From: Gemmatimonadota bacterium
GTDB lineage: Bacteria > Gemmatimonadota > Gemmatimonadetes > Gemmatimonadales > GWC2-71-9
DNA: 9,122 nucleotides
Direction of reading: 5' to 3'
NCBI GenBank assembly: GCA_029884275.1
Contig: JAOUIC010000040.1
Location: 1 to 9,122, forward strand
In this document: piece by piece, positions 1 through 7,906 of the stretch
Numbering within the stretch: position 1 is the first letter of the stretch
Layout of the letters: every line of letters begins with the position of its first letter
Notes under the pieces: generated by a model
What the model was told of the DNA's origin: nothing
The model's input: only the letters and a program-made list of their open reading frames with translations
Database searches by the model: none
Translations under genes and position numbers: made by a program

Positions 1-2532
<2,532 letters not shown>

Positions 2533-2559
2533 CGGTTACACTCGCGCAACACAAATGGC

Positions 2560-2603
2560 CCCGTCGCGGGCCGCTCGGCGGAGTGCCGGGCGGCCACGCG
2601 GGG
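2560..2603 (-). other. Large RNA hairpin in the rplL-rpoB spacer
   Basis: On the minus strand a hairpin of about 17 pairs can form: a core of GGCCGC with GCGGCC, then CGGC with GCCG closing the loop ACTCC, extended below by CCCCGCG pairing with CGCG and GGG past small bulges. It ends 27 nt before the rpoB ATG. No T-run follows, so it is not an intrinsic terminator. In E. coli the rplL-rpoB spacer holds a partial attenuator and an RNase III site; a similar job here is inference. Confidence 0.5.
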
Positions 2604-2720
2604 CTGGTCCAACTACCGGATTATCGAAGTCGCGTACCAATCATCTCGTCTCACCGAAGCAGGGTCTCAGGAGTGCCCGTGCCGCCCGAACCGGCCGGCC
2701 GATCGGGGCCAGCTCCCGGC

Positions 2721-3104
2721 CTACTTCAGTTCGACGGTCGCGCCCTGATCCTCGAGCTTCTTCTTCATTTCGTTGGCCTCGGCCTTGGCGACGCCTTCCT
2801 TGACCGTGCCGCCGCCGTCGACCAGGTCCTTGGCCTCCTTGAGGCCCAGGCTGGTCAGCTCGCGGACGACCTTGATGACCTGGATCTTCTTCTCGCCGCC
2901 GCTCTTCAGCACGACGCTGAACTCGGTCTGCTCCTCGACCGCCGCCGCGGCGCCCGCCCCGCCCCCGGCCGGCGCGGCTGCGGCCGCCACCACGGACACG
3001 TTGAACTTCGTCTTGAATGCGTCGATCAGGTCGGCCAGCTCGAGGACGCTCATCTTGCCGACGGCCTCGAGAATCTCGTCCTTGCTCAGCGTGGTCGTGC
3101 TCAT
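2721..3104 (-). CDS. rplL: 50S ribosomal protein bL12 (L7/L12)
   Basis: Stalk protein of the large subunit, present as several dimers on L10, which recruits and activates translational GTPases. The ORF encodes 127 residues, close to the family's usual 120-130. The N-terminal dimerisation domain (about 1-35, with EAVGKMSVLELADLIDAFK) is followed by an Ala/Gly/Pro-rich hinge (about 36-56) and the globular C-terminal domain (about 57-127), with KIQVIKVVRELTSLGLKEAK and the typical ending GATVELK. The ATG at 3104 is chosen because homology starts there and GAGGGAG lies 9 nt upstream (3114-3120), overlapping the rplJ stop. An in-frame opening extends upstream to 3197, but it runs through rplJ and has no family similarity. 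It starts 14 nt after rplJ, so the two stalk genes are co-expressed. Confidence 0.98.
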   Translation of the reverse strand: MSTTTLSKDEILEAVGKMSVLELADLIDAFKTKFNVSVVAAAAAPAGGGAGAAAAVEEQTEFSVVLKSGGEKKIQVIKVVRELTSLGLKEAKDLVDGGGTVKEGVAKAEANEMKKKLEDQGATVELK

Positions 3105-3118
3105 GTTCGGATTCTCCC

Positions 3119-3613
3119 TCAAGCGTTGGGGGCTGCACCGCGCTGCTCGCGCAGCGCGTCGAGGCAGCCAGCAAATGAAGCCAGGATGTTGTTCCACGTC
3201 CCCGCGACCATCGCAAGGAGCGTCTGGCGGTCGGGGAGACTCCCCATCCGCCGGATGTGATCGGCGCTGACCGCGGCCCCGTCCACCAGGCCGGCGCGAA
3301 TGCCCGGCTTCTGGTGTTCCCGGTTGAACTCGCTCAGCACCTTGGCGGCCGCCAGCGGCTCCGTGCTGAGCACCAGGCCGGTCGGGCCCTTGAGGTGCTC
3401 GTGGAGCGCGGTGACCCCCTGCTGGTCCAGGGCCCGCTCGGCCAGCGTGTTCTTCACCACCAGGTACTTCGCGCCCGCGGCCCGGAGCCGCCGGCGGAAC
3501 TCGGTCATCTTGGCGACGTCGAGGCCCGCGAAGTCGGTGACATAGACGTTCGGAGCCGCCTGGATCGTCGCGGTGATGCTCTCAACTTCGGCCTGGCGTT
3601 CTGGCTTGCTCAT
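3119..3613 (-). CDS. rplJ: 50S ribosomal protein uL10
   Basis: Base of the L7/L12 stalk: its N-terminal domain binds 23S rRNA beside L11, and its C-terminal helix carries L7/L12 dimers. The ORF encodes 164 residues (E. coli L10 has 165). Family signatures are the start MSKPERQAEVES, the block NVYVTDFAGLDVAKMTEFRR, KYLVVKNTLAERAL, HLKGPTGLV and AGLVDG. A C-terminal amphipathic helix (about 140-160) is the expected L12-binding segment. The ATG at 3613 overlaps the rplA stop as ATGA, so the gene is probably translated by coupling; upstream only a weak GGTG is seen. Open frame continues upstream to 3973 but lies inside rplA and is not L10-like. In E. coli a leader bound by L10-L12 sits before this gene; here no non-coding space exists for it. 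Confidence 0.98.
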   Translation of the reverse strand: MSKPERQAEVESITATIQAAPNVYVTDFAGLDVAKMTEFRRRLRAAGAKYLVVKNTLAERALDQQGVTALHEHLKGPTGLVLSTEPLAAAKVLSEFNREHQKPGIRAGLVDGAAVSADHIRRMGSLPDRQTLLAMVAGTWNNILASFAGCLDALREQRGAAPNA

Positions 3614-4299
3614 CGATACACCGCCGTGTCGAGCCGGACGCCCGGGCCCATGGTGCTCGACACCGTGGCGCTCCGGAGGTAGTGCCCCTTCGCTGCGGCC
3701 GGCTTCGCGCGCACGATGGAGTCCATGAAACTCTGCAGGTTCTCCGCCAGCTGCTGCTCGGAGAAGCTCACCTTGCCGATCGGGGCGTGAACGTTGCCGG
3801 TCTTGTCGACCCGGTACTCGATCTTGCCCGCCTTGATCTCGCGCACCGCCTTGCCGATGTCCATGGCCACCGTGCCGGCCTTGGGGTTCGGCATCAGGCC
3901 GCGCGGGCCCAGGATACGGCCCAGCGGGGCCAGCTGACCCATCACGTCCGGCGTCGCGACGATGACGTCGCAATCGAGCCAGCCGTCTTTCACCTTCTGG
4001 ATGTACTCCGTGCCGGCGAAATCGGCCCCCGCCTCGAGGGCATCCTTCACCTTGTCACCCTGGGCGATCACCAGCACCCGGACCGACTTGCCGGTCCCGT
4101 GCGGCAGCACCACCGTGCCGCGCACCACCTGGTCGGCATGCCGTGGATCCACCCCCAACCGGACCGCCACGTCGACGGTCTCGTTGAACTTGGCGTAGGC
4201 CGCCTGCTTGACCAGCTTGACCGCCTCTCCGATCGGATACTCCCGAGCCCGGTCCAGCCGGCCCACCGCCTCGCGGAACTTCTTGCCATGCGCCGGCAT
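3610..4299 (-). CDS. rplA: 50S ribosomal protein uL1
   Basis: L1 binds the mobile L1 stalk of 23S rRNA and helps release deacylated tRNA from the E site; in several bacteria it also represses its own rplK-rplA mRNA. The ORF encodes 229 residues, the normal length. It begins MPAHGKKFREAVGRLDRA and contains FNETVDVAVRLGVDPRHADQ, VRGTVVLPHGTGK and the signature ILGPRGLMPNPKAGTV, followed by KAGKIEYRVDKTGNVHAPIG. The ATG at 4299 is preceded by a strong GGAGGTG (4308-4314) inside the end of rplK, and it shares one base with the rplK stop (TGATG). The gene stop overlaps the rplJ start by four bases. Translation of rplK, rplA and rplJ is therefore probably coupled. Confidence 0.98.
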   Translation of the reverse strand: MPAHGKKFREAVGRLDRAREYPIGEAVKLVKQAAYAKFNETVDVAVRLGVDPRHADQVVRGTVVLPHGTGKSVRVLVIAQGDKVKDALEAGADFAGTEYIQKVKDGWLDCDVIVATPDVMGQLAPLGRILGPRGLMPNPKAGTVAMDIGKAVREIKAGKIEYRVDKTGNVHAPIGKVSFSEQQLAENLQSFMDSIVRAKPAAAKGHYLRSATVSSTMGPGVRLDTAVYR

Positions 4300-4724
4300 C
4301 AGTCTGCCACCTCCAGCCCCATCGAGCGGGCGGTGCCGGCGATCATCCGCATGGCCCCCTCGAGGTCGGCCGCGTTGAGGTCCTGCATCTTGAGCTCGGC
4401 GATCCGCTTCAACTGGGCGCGCGTGACCCGCCCCACCTTGGTGCGGTTGGGCGCCGCGCTTCCCTTCTCGAGCCCCGCCTCCTTGAGCAGGAGGTTCGGC
4501 GCCGGAGGGGTCTTCGTGATGAAGGTGAACGTGCGGTCCTGGAAGACCGTCACAACCACGGGGATCACCATCCCCGCCTGGCTCTGGGTCCGGGCGTTGA
4601 ACTGCTTGCAGAACTCCATGATGTTCACGCCGTGGGGGCCCAAGGCCGTCCCGACCGGGGGCGCGGGATTCGCCGCCCCAGCCGGACACTGCAGTTTGAT
4701 GACTGCGGTGACCTTCTTGGCCAT
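4299..4724 (-). CDS. rplK: 50S ribosomal protein uL11
   Basis: L11 binds the GTPase-associated region of 23S rRNA at the stalk base, is part of the thiostrepton site, and is needed for RelA activation on stalled ribosomes in bacteria that use RelA. The ORF encodes 141 residues, the same as E. coli. The N-terminal domain holds the proline-rich NPAPPVGTALGPHGVNIMEF, where the conserved prolines of the thiostrepton pocket are present but the common VGPALG reads VGTALG. The C-terminal RNA-binding domain ends with GTARSMGLEVAD. The ATG at 4724 has AAGGAAGG 9 nt upstream (4734-4741). A 137-nt hairpin-rich spacer separates it from nusG, and its stop overlaps the rplA start. Confidence 0.98.
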   Translation of the reverse strand: MAKKVTAVIKLQCPAGAANPAPPVGTALGPHGVNIMEFCKQFNARTQSQAGMVIPVVVTVFQDRTFTFITKTPPAPNLLLKEAGLEKGSAAPNRTKVGRVTRAQLKRIAELKMQDLNAADLEGAMRMIAGTARSMGLEVAD

Positions 4725-4733
4725 TTAATACAC

Positions 4734-4741
4734 CCTTCCTT
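4734..4741 (-). promoter_or_regulatory. Shine-Dalgarno site of rplK
   Basis: AAGGAAGG on the minus strand, 9 nt before the rplK ATG. It gives rplK an independent, strong ribosome entry after the structured spacer, unlike the coupled genes on either side. Confidence 0.75.
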
Positions 4742-4750
4742 TGGGTACGA

Positions 4751-4818
4751 GTCGGCCGTGGCCGACCCCTGCCTGCCGCGATGACCCGCGCGGTCGCGGG
4801 GTTGGGGGAGATTCCCCC
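4751..4818 (-). other. Three successive hairpins in the rplK leader
   Basis: Reading the minus strand toward rplK, three short hairpins follow one another: GGGGGA/TCCCCC with loop ATC (4804-4818), CCCGCG/CGCGGG with loop ACCG (4785-4800), and GTCGGC/GCCGAC with loop CACG (4751-4766). The last one ends just before the rplK Shine-Dalgarno site. None has a T-run. In E. coli L1 represses translation from a structure in the rplK leader; whether one of these is the L1 site cannot be decided by eye, and I did not recognise the L1 internal-loop motif. Confidence 0.4.
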
Positions 4819-4835
4819 CGGCGAACCTGGACGAG

Positions 4836-4857
4836 GGCGCGCACCGAAGTGCGCGCC
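4836..4857 (-). other. Perfect UUCG-capped hairpin just after nusG
   Basis: A perfect 9-bp stem, GGCGCGCAC with GTGCGCGCC, closes on the tetraloop TTCG with a C-G closing pair, the extra-stable UUCG type. It begins four bases after the nusG stop codon. The sequence after it (CTCGTCC) has no T-run, so it is not a standard terminator. It may protect the 3' end of the nusG message, cause partial termination or mark a processing site; these roles are inference. Confidence 0.6.
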
Positions 4858-4861
4858 GGCG

Positions 4862-5416
4862 TCAATGCCCGCGCAGCTGCAGGTAATCCAGCTCCACGCT
4901 GGTGGGCCGGCCGAACAGACTGACCGACACCTTCACCTTGCCCTTGTCCGACAGCACCTCTTCCACCGTGCCGCTGAAGTCCGAGAACGGCCCCTCGGTG
5001 ATCTCCACCACCTGGCCCACGAGGAACGGGATGTCCTCCTTGGGCTCCGCCTCCGCGGCGGCCTCGGCCACCCCCAGCAACCGGTTCACTTCATCCTGCC
5101 GGAGCGGCTGAGGGAACTTCCCGGCGCCGACGAACTTGATGACGCCCTGGATGCTGTTGATCACATGGAGCGATTCCTGGCTCATCTGCATCTCGACCAG
5201 GACGTAGCCGGGATACAGCTTCCGCTCCACCGTGACCTTCTTGCCGTTCTTGATCTCCACCGCGTCCTGCACCGGGACGATCGCCTGACGGATCAGGCGC
5301 TCCCCCTCGGGGCGCGGGTCCTGGGCGATCCGCAGGGCGATGAGACTCCGGACCTTGTTCTCGTGCCCGGCGGTCGTCTGAATCGCGAACCAGCGGTAGT
5401 CCGTCGCCGGGCTCAC
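4862..5416 (-). CDS. nusG: Transcription termination/antitermination factor NusG
   Basis: NusG binds the RNA polymerase clamp, modulates pausing, and through its KOW domain contacts Rho or ribosomal protein S10. The ORF encodes 184 residues from the GTG at 5416 (E. coli 181). The NGN domain (about 7-120) starts DYRWFAIQTTAGHENKV and includes RKLYPGYVLVEM and GVIKFVG. The KOW domain (about 130-184) has GQVVEITEGPFSDFSGTVEEV and SLFGRPTSVELDYLQL. The GTG overlaps the secE stop as GTGA. It is chosen because the frame upstream has no family similarity and runs inside secE. No strong Shine-Dalgarno is visible, so coupling to secE is likely. The stop is followed immediately by a stable hairpin. Confidence 0.97.
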   Translation of the reverse strand: MSPATDYRWFAIQTTAGHENKVRSLIALRIAQDPRPEGERLIRQAIVPVQDAVEIKNGKKVTVERKLYPGYVLVEMQMSQESLHVINSIQGVIKFVGAGKFPQPLRQDEVNRLLGVAEAAAEAEPKEDIPFLVGQVVEITEGPFSDFSGTVEEVLSDKGKVKVSVSLFGRPTSVELDYLQLRGH

Positions 5417-5652
5417 CGCGACAGCGCCGCCACGCCGTCGACCAGGATCAGGTTGAGCAGCCAGTCCAGCCACCCGATCGCCAGGCCGAGAAGCACCGAC
5501 AGCACCACGATCATCCTGGTGGCGTTCACCAGTTCGGGGCGCGTCGGCCAGGTCACCTTGCCCAGTTCGCTCCGCACCGCCTTGAGGAACTCGACCGTCC
5601 CCGCGACCCACCGCGAAGGCCCGGACGATTCAGCCACGGCCGTCGAGCTCAC
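5413..5652 (-). CDS. secE: Preprotein translocase subunit SecE
   Basis: Small essential membrane subunit of the SecYEG channel that clamps the two halves of SecY. The ORF encodes 79 residues, the usual size for single-span bacterial SecE (E. coli SecE, with three spans, has 127). A cytoplasmic amphipathic helix carries the family signature FLKAVRSELGKVTWPTRPEL (about 22-41), followed by one transmembrane segment (about 46-71, MIVVLSVLLGLAIGW onward). The start is the GTG at 5652: it overlaps the rpmG stop as GTGA and has AAGGAG five bases upstream (5658-5663). A second GTG at 5637 is possible but lacks that spacing. Its stop overlaps the nusG start. The rpmG-secE-nusG order is common outside the Gammaproteobacteria. 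Confidence 0.95.
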   Translation of the reverse strand: MSSTAVAESSGPSRWVAGTVEFLKAVRSELGKVTWPTRPELVNATRMIVVLSVLLGLAIGWLDWLLNLILVDGVAALSR

Positions 5653-5801
5653 TTCGACTCCTTGTGCAGCCGGTGGTGGTTGCACCGGGGGCAGAACTTC
5701 TTCCACTCGACGCGCTCCGGGTGCTTGCGGCGGTTCTTGTCGCCGAAGTAGTTCCGGTCCCGGCACTCGGTGCACTCGAGAATGATCTTGTCACGCGGCA
5801 T
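5649..5801 (-). CDS. rpmG: 50S ribosomal protein bL33, zinc-binding form
   Basis: Small large-subunit protein near the E site. The ORF encodes 50 residues, the usual length, starting MPRDKIILECTECRDRNYF and ending HRLHKESK. Four cysteines in two CxxC pairs (C10/C13 and C37/C40) make the zinc ribbon of the C+ type of L33; organisms with a C- paralogue use that one under zinc shortage, but no second copy is in this window. The ATG at 5801 has a perfect AAGGAGG nine bases upstream. It starts only 19 nt after the 3' end of tRNA-Thr(GGT), so it must share that transcript. It overlaps secE by four bases. Confidence 0.96.
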   Translation of the reverse strand: MPRDKIILECTECRDRNYFGDKNRRKHPERVEWKKFCPRCNHHRLHKESK

Positions 5802-5810
5802 GAACACGTT

Positions 5811-5817
5811 CCTCCTT
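5811..5817 (-). promoter_or_regulatory. Shine-Dalgarno site of rpmG
   Basis: Perfect AAGGAGG on the minus strand, nine bases before the rpmG ATG and three bases after the mature end of tRNA-Thr(GGT). Ribosome entry therefore sits almost against the tRNA. Confidence 0.85.
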
Positions 5818-5820
5818 GAG

Positions 5821-5893
<73 letters not shown>

Positions 5894-5945
5894 CGATGTC
5901 CCTCGCGCCCAACGGGCACCGCGGCGCGCACCAACCTCGTTCCAG

Positions 5946-6018
5946 AGCGGGCGACGGGGCTCGAACCCGCGACATTCAGCTTGGAAGGCTGACGCTCTAC
6001 CAACTGAGCTACACCCGC
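5946..6018 (-). tRNA. glyT: tRNA-Gly (anticodon TCC)
   Basis: A 73-nt cloverleaf reads GGA and GGG glycine codons. The acceptor stem GCGGGTG pairs with CGCCCGC with one T-G wobble, the anticodon stem TCAGC/GCTGA holds loop CTTCCAA, and the T loop is TTCGAGC. Base 73 is U, usual for bacterial tRNA-Gly; CCA is not encoded (CTG follows). It is third in the cluster, as glyT is in E. coli. Confidence 0.97.
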
Positions 6019-6073
6019 GCTCGGCGCCTCTACCCTGCGGGTTGCCCCGCGCACACCACGACGCGCACCAACA

Positions 6074-6158
6074 TGGTGGGGGTAGGATTCGAACCTACGT
6101 AGCGCGTAAGCGCGGCAGATTTACAGTCTGCTGCCATTAGCCACTCGGCCACCCCACC
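6074..6158 (-). tRNA. tyrU: tRNA-Tyr (anticodon GTA)
   Basis: An 85-nt class II tRNA with a long variable arm (CGCGC, TTA, CGCG core). The acceptor stem GGTGGGG/CCCCACC is perfect, the anticodon stem GCAGA/TCTGC holds loop CTGTAAA, and the T arm GTAGG/CCTAC encloses TTCGAAT. The discriminator is A and no CCA is encoded (TGT follows). It is second in the cluster, matching E. coli tyrU. Confidence 0.97.
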
Positions 6159-6192
6159 GACGCCCGCGCCCCCCTCACGCACCACACCGGAG

Positions 6193-6265
6193 AGCTGACG
6201 GAGGGAATCGAACCCTCAACCGCCGGTTTACAAAACCGGTGCTCTGCCAGTTGAGCTACGTCAGC
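6193..6265 (-). tRNA. thrU: tRNA-Thr (anticodon TGT)
   Basis: A 73-nt cloverleaf reads ACA and ACG threonine codons. The acceptor stem GCTGACG/CGTCAGC is perfect, the anticodon stem CCGGT/ACCGG holds loop TTTGTAA, and the T arm is GAGGG/CCCTC around TTCGATT. Base 73 is U as in the other tRNA-Thr here, and CCA is not encoded (CTC follows). It is the first gene after the promoter, with a leader of only about 17-20 nt, matching E. coli thrU. Confidence 0.97.
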
Positions 6266-6290
6266 GGGTAGCAAAAACGGACAGAAAGGT

Positions 6291-6319
6291 ATGATACCTA
6301 GGGACTTAGCACGAGTCAA
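6291..6319 (-). promoter_or_regulatory. Sigma70-type promoter of the tRNA-ribosomal protein cluster
   Basis: On the minus strand TTGACT (6314-6319) is a -35 box with one mismatch to TTGACA, followed by exactly 17 nt and TATCAT (6291-6296) as the -10 box. Transcription would start near 6282-6284, about 17-20 nt before tRNA-Thr(TGT). The sequence upstream of -35 is a C-run and has no A/T-rich UP element. I see no other clear promoter between here and rplK, so it probably drives at least tRNAs-rpmG-secE-nusG. Confidence 0.8.
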
Positions 6320-6337
6320 CGGGAGGGGGGGGTACCA

Positions 6338-6351
6338 GCCGGCGAGCCGGC
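6338..6351 (-). terminator. Weak GC hairpin after cysS, possible terminator
   Basis: GCCGG/CCGGC with loop CTCG, 13 nt after the cysS stop, is flanked by CCAG/CTGG that could extend the stem past a bulge. A run of eight C follows rather than T, so intrinsic termination is doubtful; Rho-dependent termination or read-through into the tRNAs is equally possible. Confidence 0.3.
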
Positions 6352-6364
6352 CCCGCTGGCAGGG

Positions 6365-7906
6365 TCAGGGGAAGACGCGCCGCACTTCGGCGCGCCCGTC
6401 ACGGGCATCGCGGATCTCCCAGCCGGCTCCGGCCAGCAGGGCACGGATCCGATCCGCTTCCTTATAGTCCTTGCTCCCTTTCGCCGCCGCCCGCGCCGCC
6501 GCCCAGGCGACCGCCCAGGCCTCCGCCTCGGCCGGATCGGCGGGGGGCGATGGGGAGAGCGCCCCTGCGGCCACCCCCGATCCCCCTCCCGGCGTGACGA
6601 TGGCGGCCGCCCCTGCCTCAGCCGGAAGGATGTCCAGCACTCCGAGGAGCCGCGCCCACCTATCCCGGTCCGCTGCCGCCGGGAAGATGCCCAGGTCGAG
6701 CAGGCGGTTGCCGTCCCGCGACGCCTGAAAGACGGCGGCCACCGCCTCGGGGGCGTTCAGATCGTCGTCGAGGGCCCCCGCCACCTTCTGTTCCAGGTTC
6801 CTCCCCCACGGGGTGAAGTCGTTCTCCTCCCCGGCCGGAGTCGTCTCGCTGCGGCGGAGCCGCGAATCGAACTCACCCAGGCGCCGGCAGCCCTCGCGCG
6901 CGGCGGCGAGACCGTCGTCAGTCAGATCGAGTTTCTGCCGGTAGTGCGTCTGGAACAGCAGCAGCCGGAGAGCCCCCGGGTCCACCCCATCCTCCCGGAG
7001 GTCGCGCGGCGTGGTGATGTTGCCGAACCGCTTGGACATCTTGCTGCCGCGGACGTTGAGAAACTCGCCATGCACCCACATGCGCGCGAAGTGCGCCTCG
7101 CCGGTGTAGGCGCAGCTCTGGGCGATCTCGTCCTCGTGATGGGGGAAGATGAGGTCCACCCCCCCGGCGTGGATGTCGAGCACCGGGCCCAGCCCCTCGC
7201 GCTCCAGCAGGGCGAGTCCCATCGCGGAACACTCGAGGTGCCATCCGGGCCTGCCTCGACCGAAGGGCGCGTCCCATGCCGCCCCGACCGCCTCATCCTC
7301 GGGGCGGGCGGCCTTCCACAGCACGAAATCCTGGGCGTTCTCCTTGTCGTATTCGTCAGCGGAGATCCGGCCGCTGGCCCCGGCCTTCAGCTCACGCCGA
7401 TCGAGCTGGCTCAATCGTCCGTAGGCGGGGAAGCGGTCAATGGCGAAATAGACCGAGCCGTCCTCCCCCTGGTACGCGAATCCCCGGTCCATCAACCCCT
7501 GCACCAGGGCGATCATTGGATCGATGAAGTCGGTCGCCCGGGGATAGACATGCGCGGGCCGCAGCCGCAGCCAGTCCCGGTCCTCGAAGAATGCCCTGGC
7601 GAAGGGCTCGGTGAAGCTCCGGATGTCGGTGCCTCGGGCGCTGGCCTCCCGTATGATGCGGTCGTCCACATCAGTGAGGTTCATGATGTGAAAGACCGAC
7701 AGCCCCGACGCCTCGAGCCAGCGGCGCAGCAGGTCTTCGAACAGGAAAGTCCGGAAGTTCCCGATGTGGGCGTAGTTCCAGATGGTGGGCCCGCAGGTGT
7801 ACATGGACACCTGCCCGGACCGGATCGGTTCGAGCGGCTCGAGGCGCCGCGTCAGCGTGTTATAGAGCCGGAGCGCCACGAGCACCACCGCTGGGGTACC
7901 GGACAT
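6365..7906 (-). CDS. cysS: Cysteinyl-tRNA synthetase
   Basis: Class I synthetase charging tRNA-Cys with cysteine using ATP in the cytoplasm. From the ATG at 7906 it encodes 513 residues. The nucleotide-binding HIGH motif is HIGN (47-50) in YTCGPTIWNYAHIGNFRT, and KMSKR is at 289-293. The likely zinc ligands are C38, C226, H256 and E260, matching the E. coli C/C/H/E set. The C-terminal anticodon-binding part ends with KDYKEADRIRALLAGAG. It is longer than E. coli CysS (461) mainly because of an Ala/Gly/Pro-rich stretch at about 430-470 (VTPGGGSGVAAGALSPSPP). The start is uncertain: family members begin MxLxxYNTLTR, which fits the GTG at 7879 (504 residues) better; 7906 is the only nearby ATG. 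Both overlap the end of mscS (by 47 or 20 nt), suggesting co-transcription with it. Confidence 0.96.
   Translation of the reverse strand: MSGTPAVVLVALRLYNTLTRRLEPLEPIRSGQVSMYTCGPTIWNYAHIGNFRTFLFEDLLRRWLEASGLSVFHIMNLTDVDDRIIREASARGTDIRSFTEPFARAFFEDRDWLRLRPAHVYPRATDFIDPMIALVQGLMDRGFAYQGEDGSVYFAIDRFPAYGRLSQLDRRELKAGASGRISADEYDKENAQDFVLWKAARPEDEAVGAAWDAPFGRGRPGWHLECSAMGLALLEREGLGPVLDIHAGGVDLIFPHHEDEIAQSCAYTGEAHFARMWVHGEFLNVRGSKMSKRFGNITTPRDLREDGVDPGALRLLLFQTHYRQKLDLTDDGLAAAREGCRRLGEFDSRLRRSETTPAGEENDFTPWGRNLEQKVAGALDDDLNAPEAVAAVFQASRDGNRLLDLGIFPAAADRDRWARLLGVLDILPAEAGAAAIVTPGGGSGVAAGALSPSPPADPAEAEAWAVAWAAARAAAKGSKDYKEADRIRALLAGAGWEIRDARDGRAEVRRVFP

Noticed and set aside
2620..2625. GATAAT on the minus strand in the rplL-rpoB spacer as a -10 box for a separate rpoB promoter
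   Set aside because: With spacers of 16-18 nt the upstream hexamers are GAGATG, CGAGAT and ACGAGA, none like TTGACA.
3682..4728. A 348-codon plus-strand frame opposite rplA and rplK
   Set aside because: Both strands cannot reasonably code here; L1 and L11 on the minus strand are unmistakable and the plus-strand product resembles nothing.
4836..4857. The UUCG hairpin after nusG as a rho-independent terminator
   Set aside because: The stem is perfect but CTCGTCC follows with no T-run, and the next genes belong to the same conserved cluster; listed instead as a structural element.
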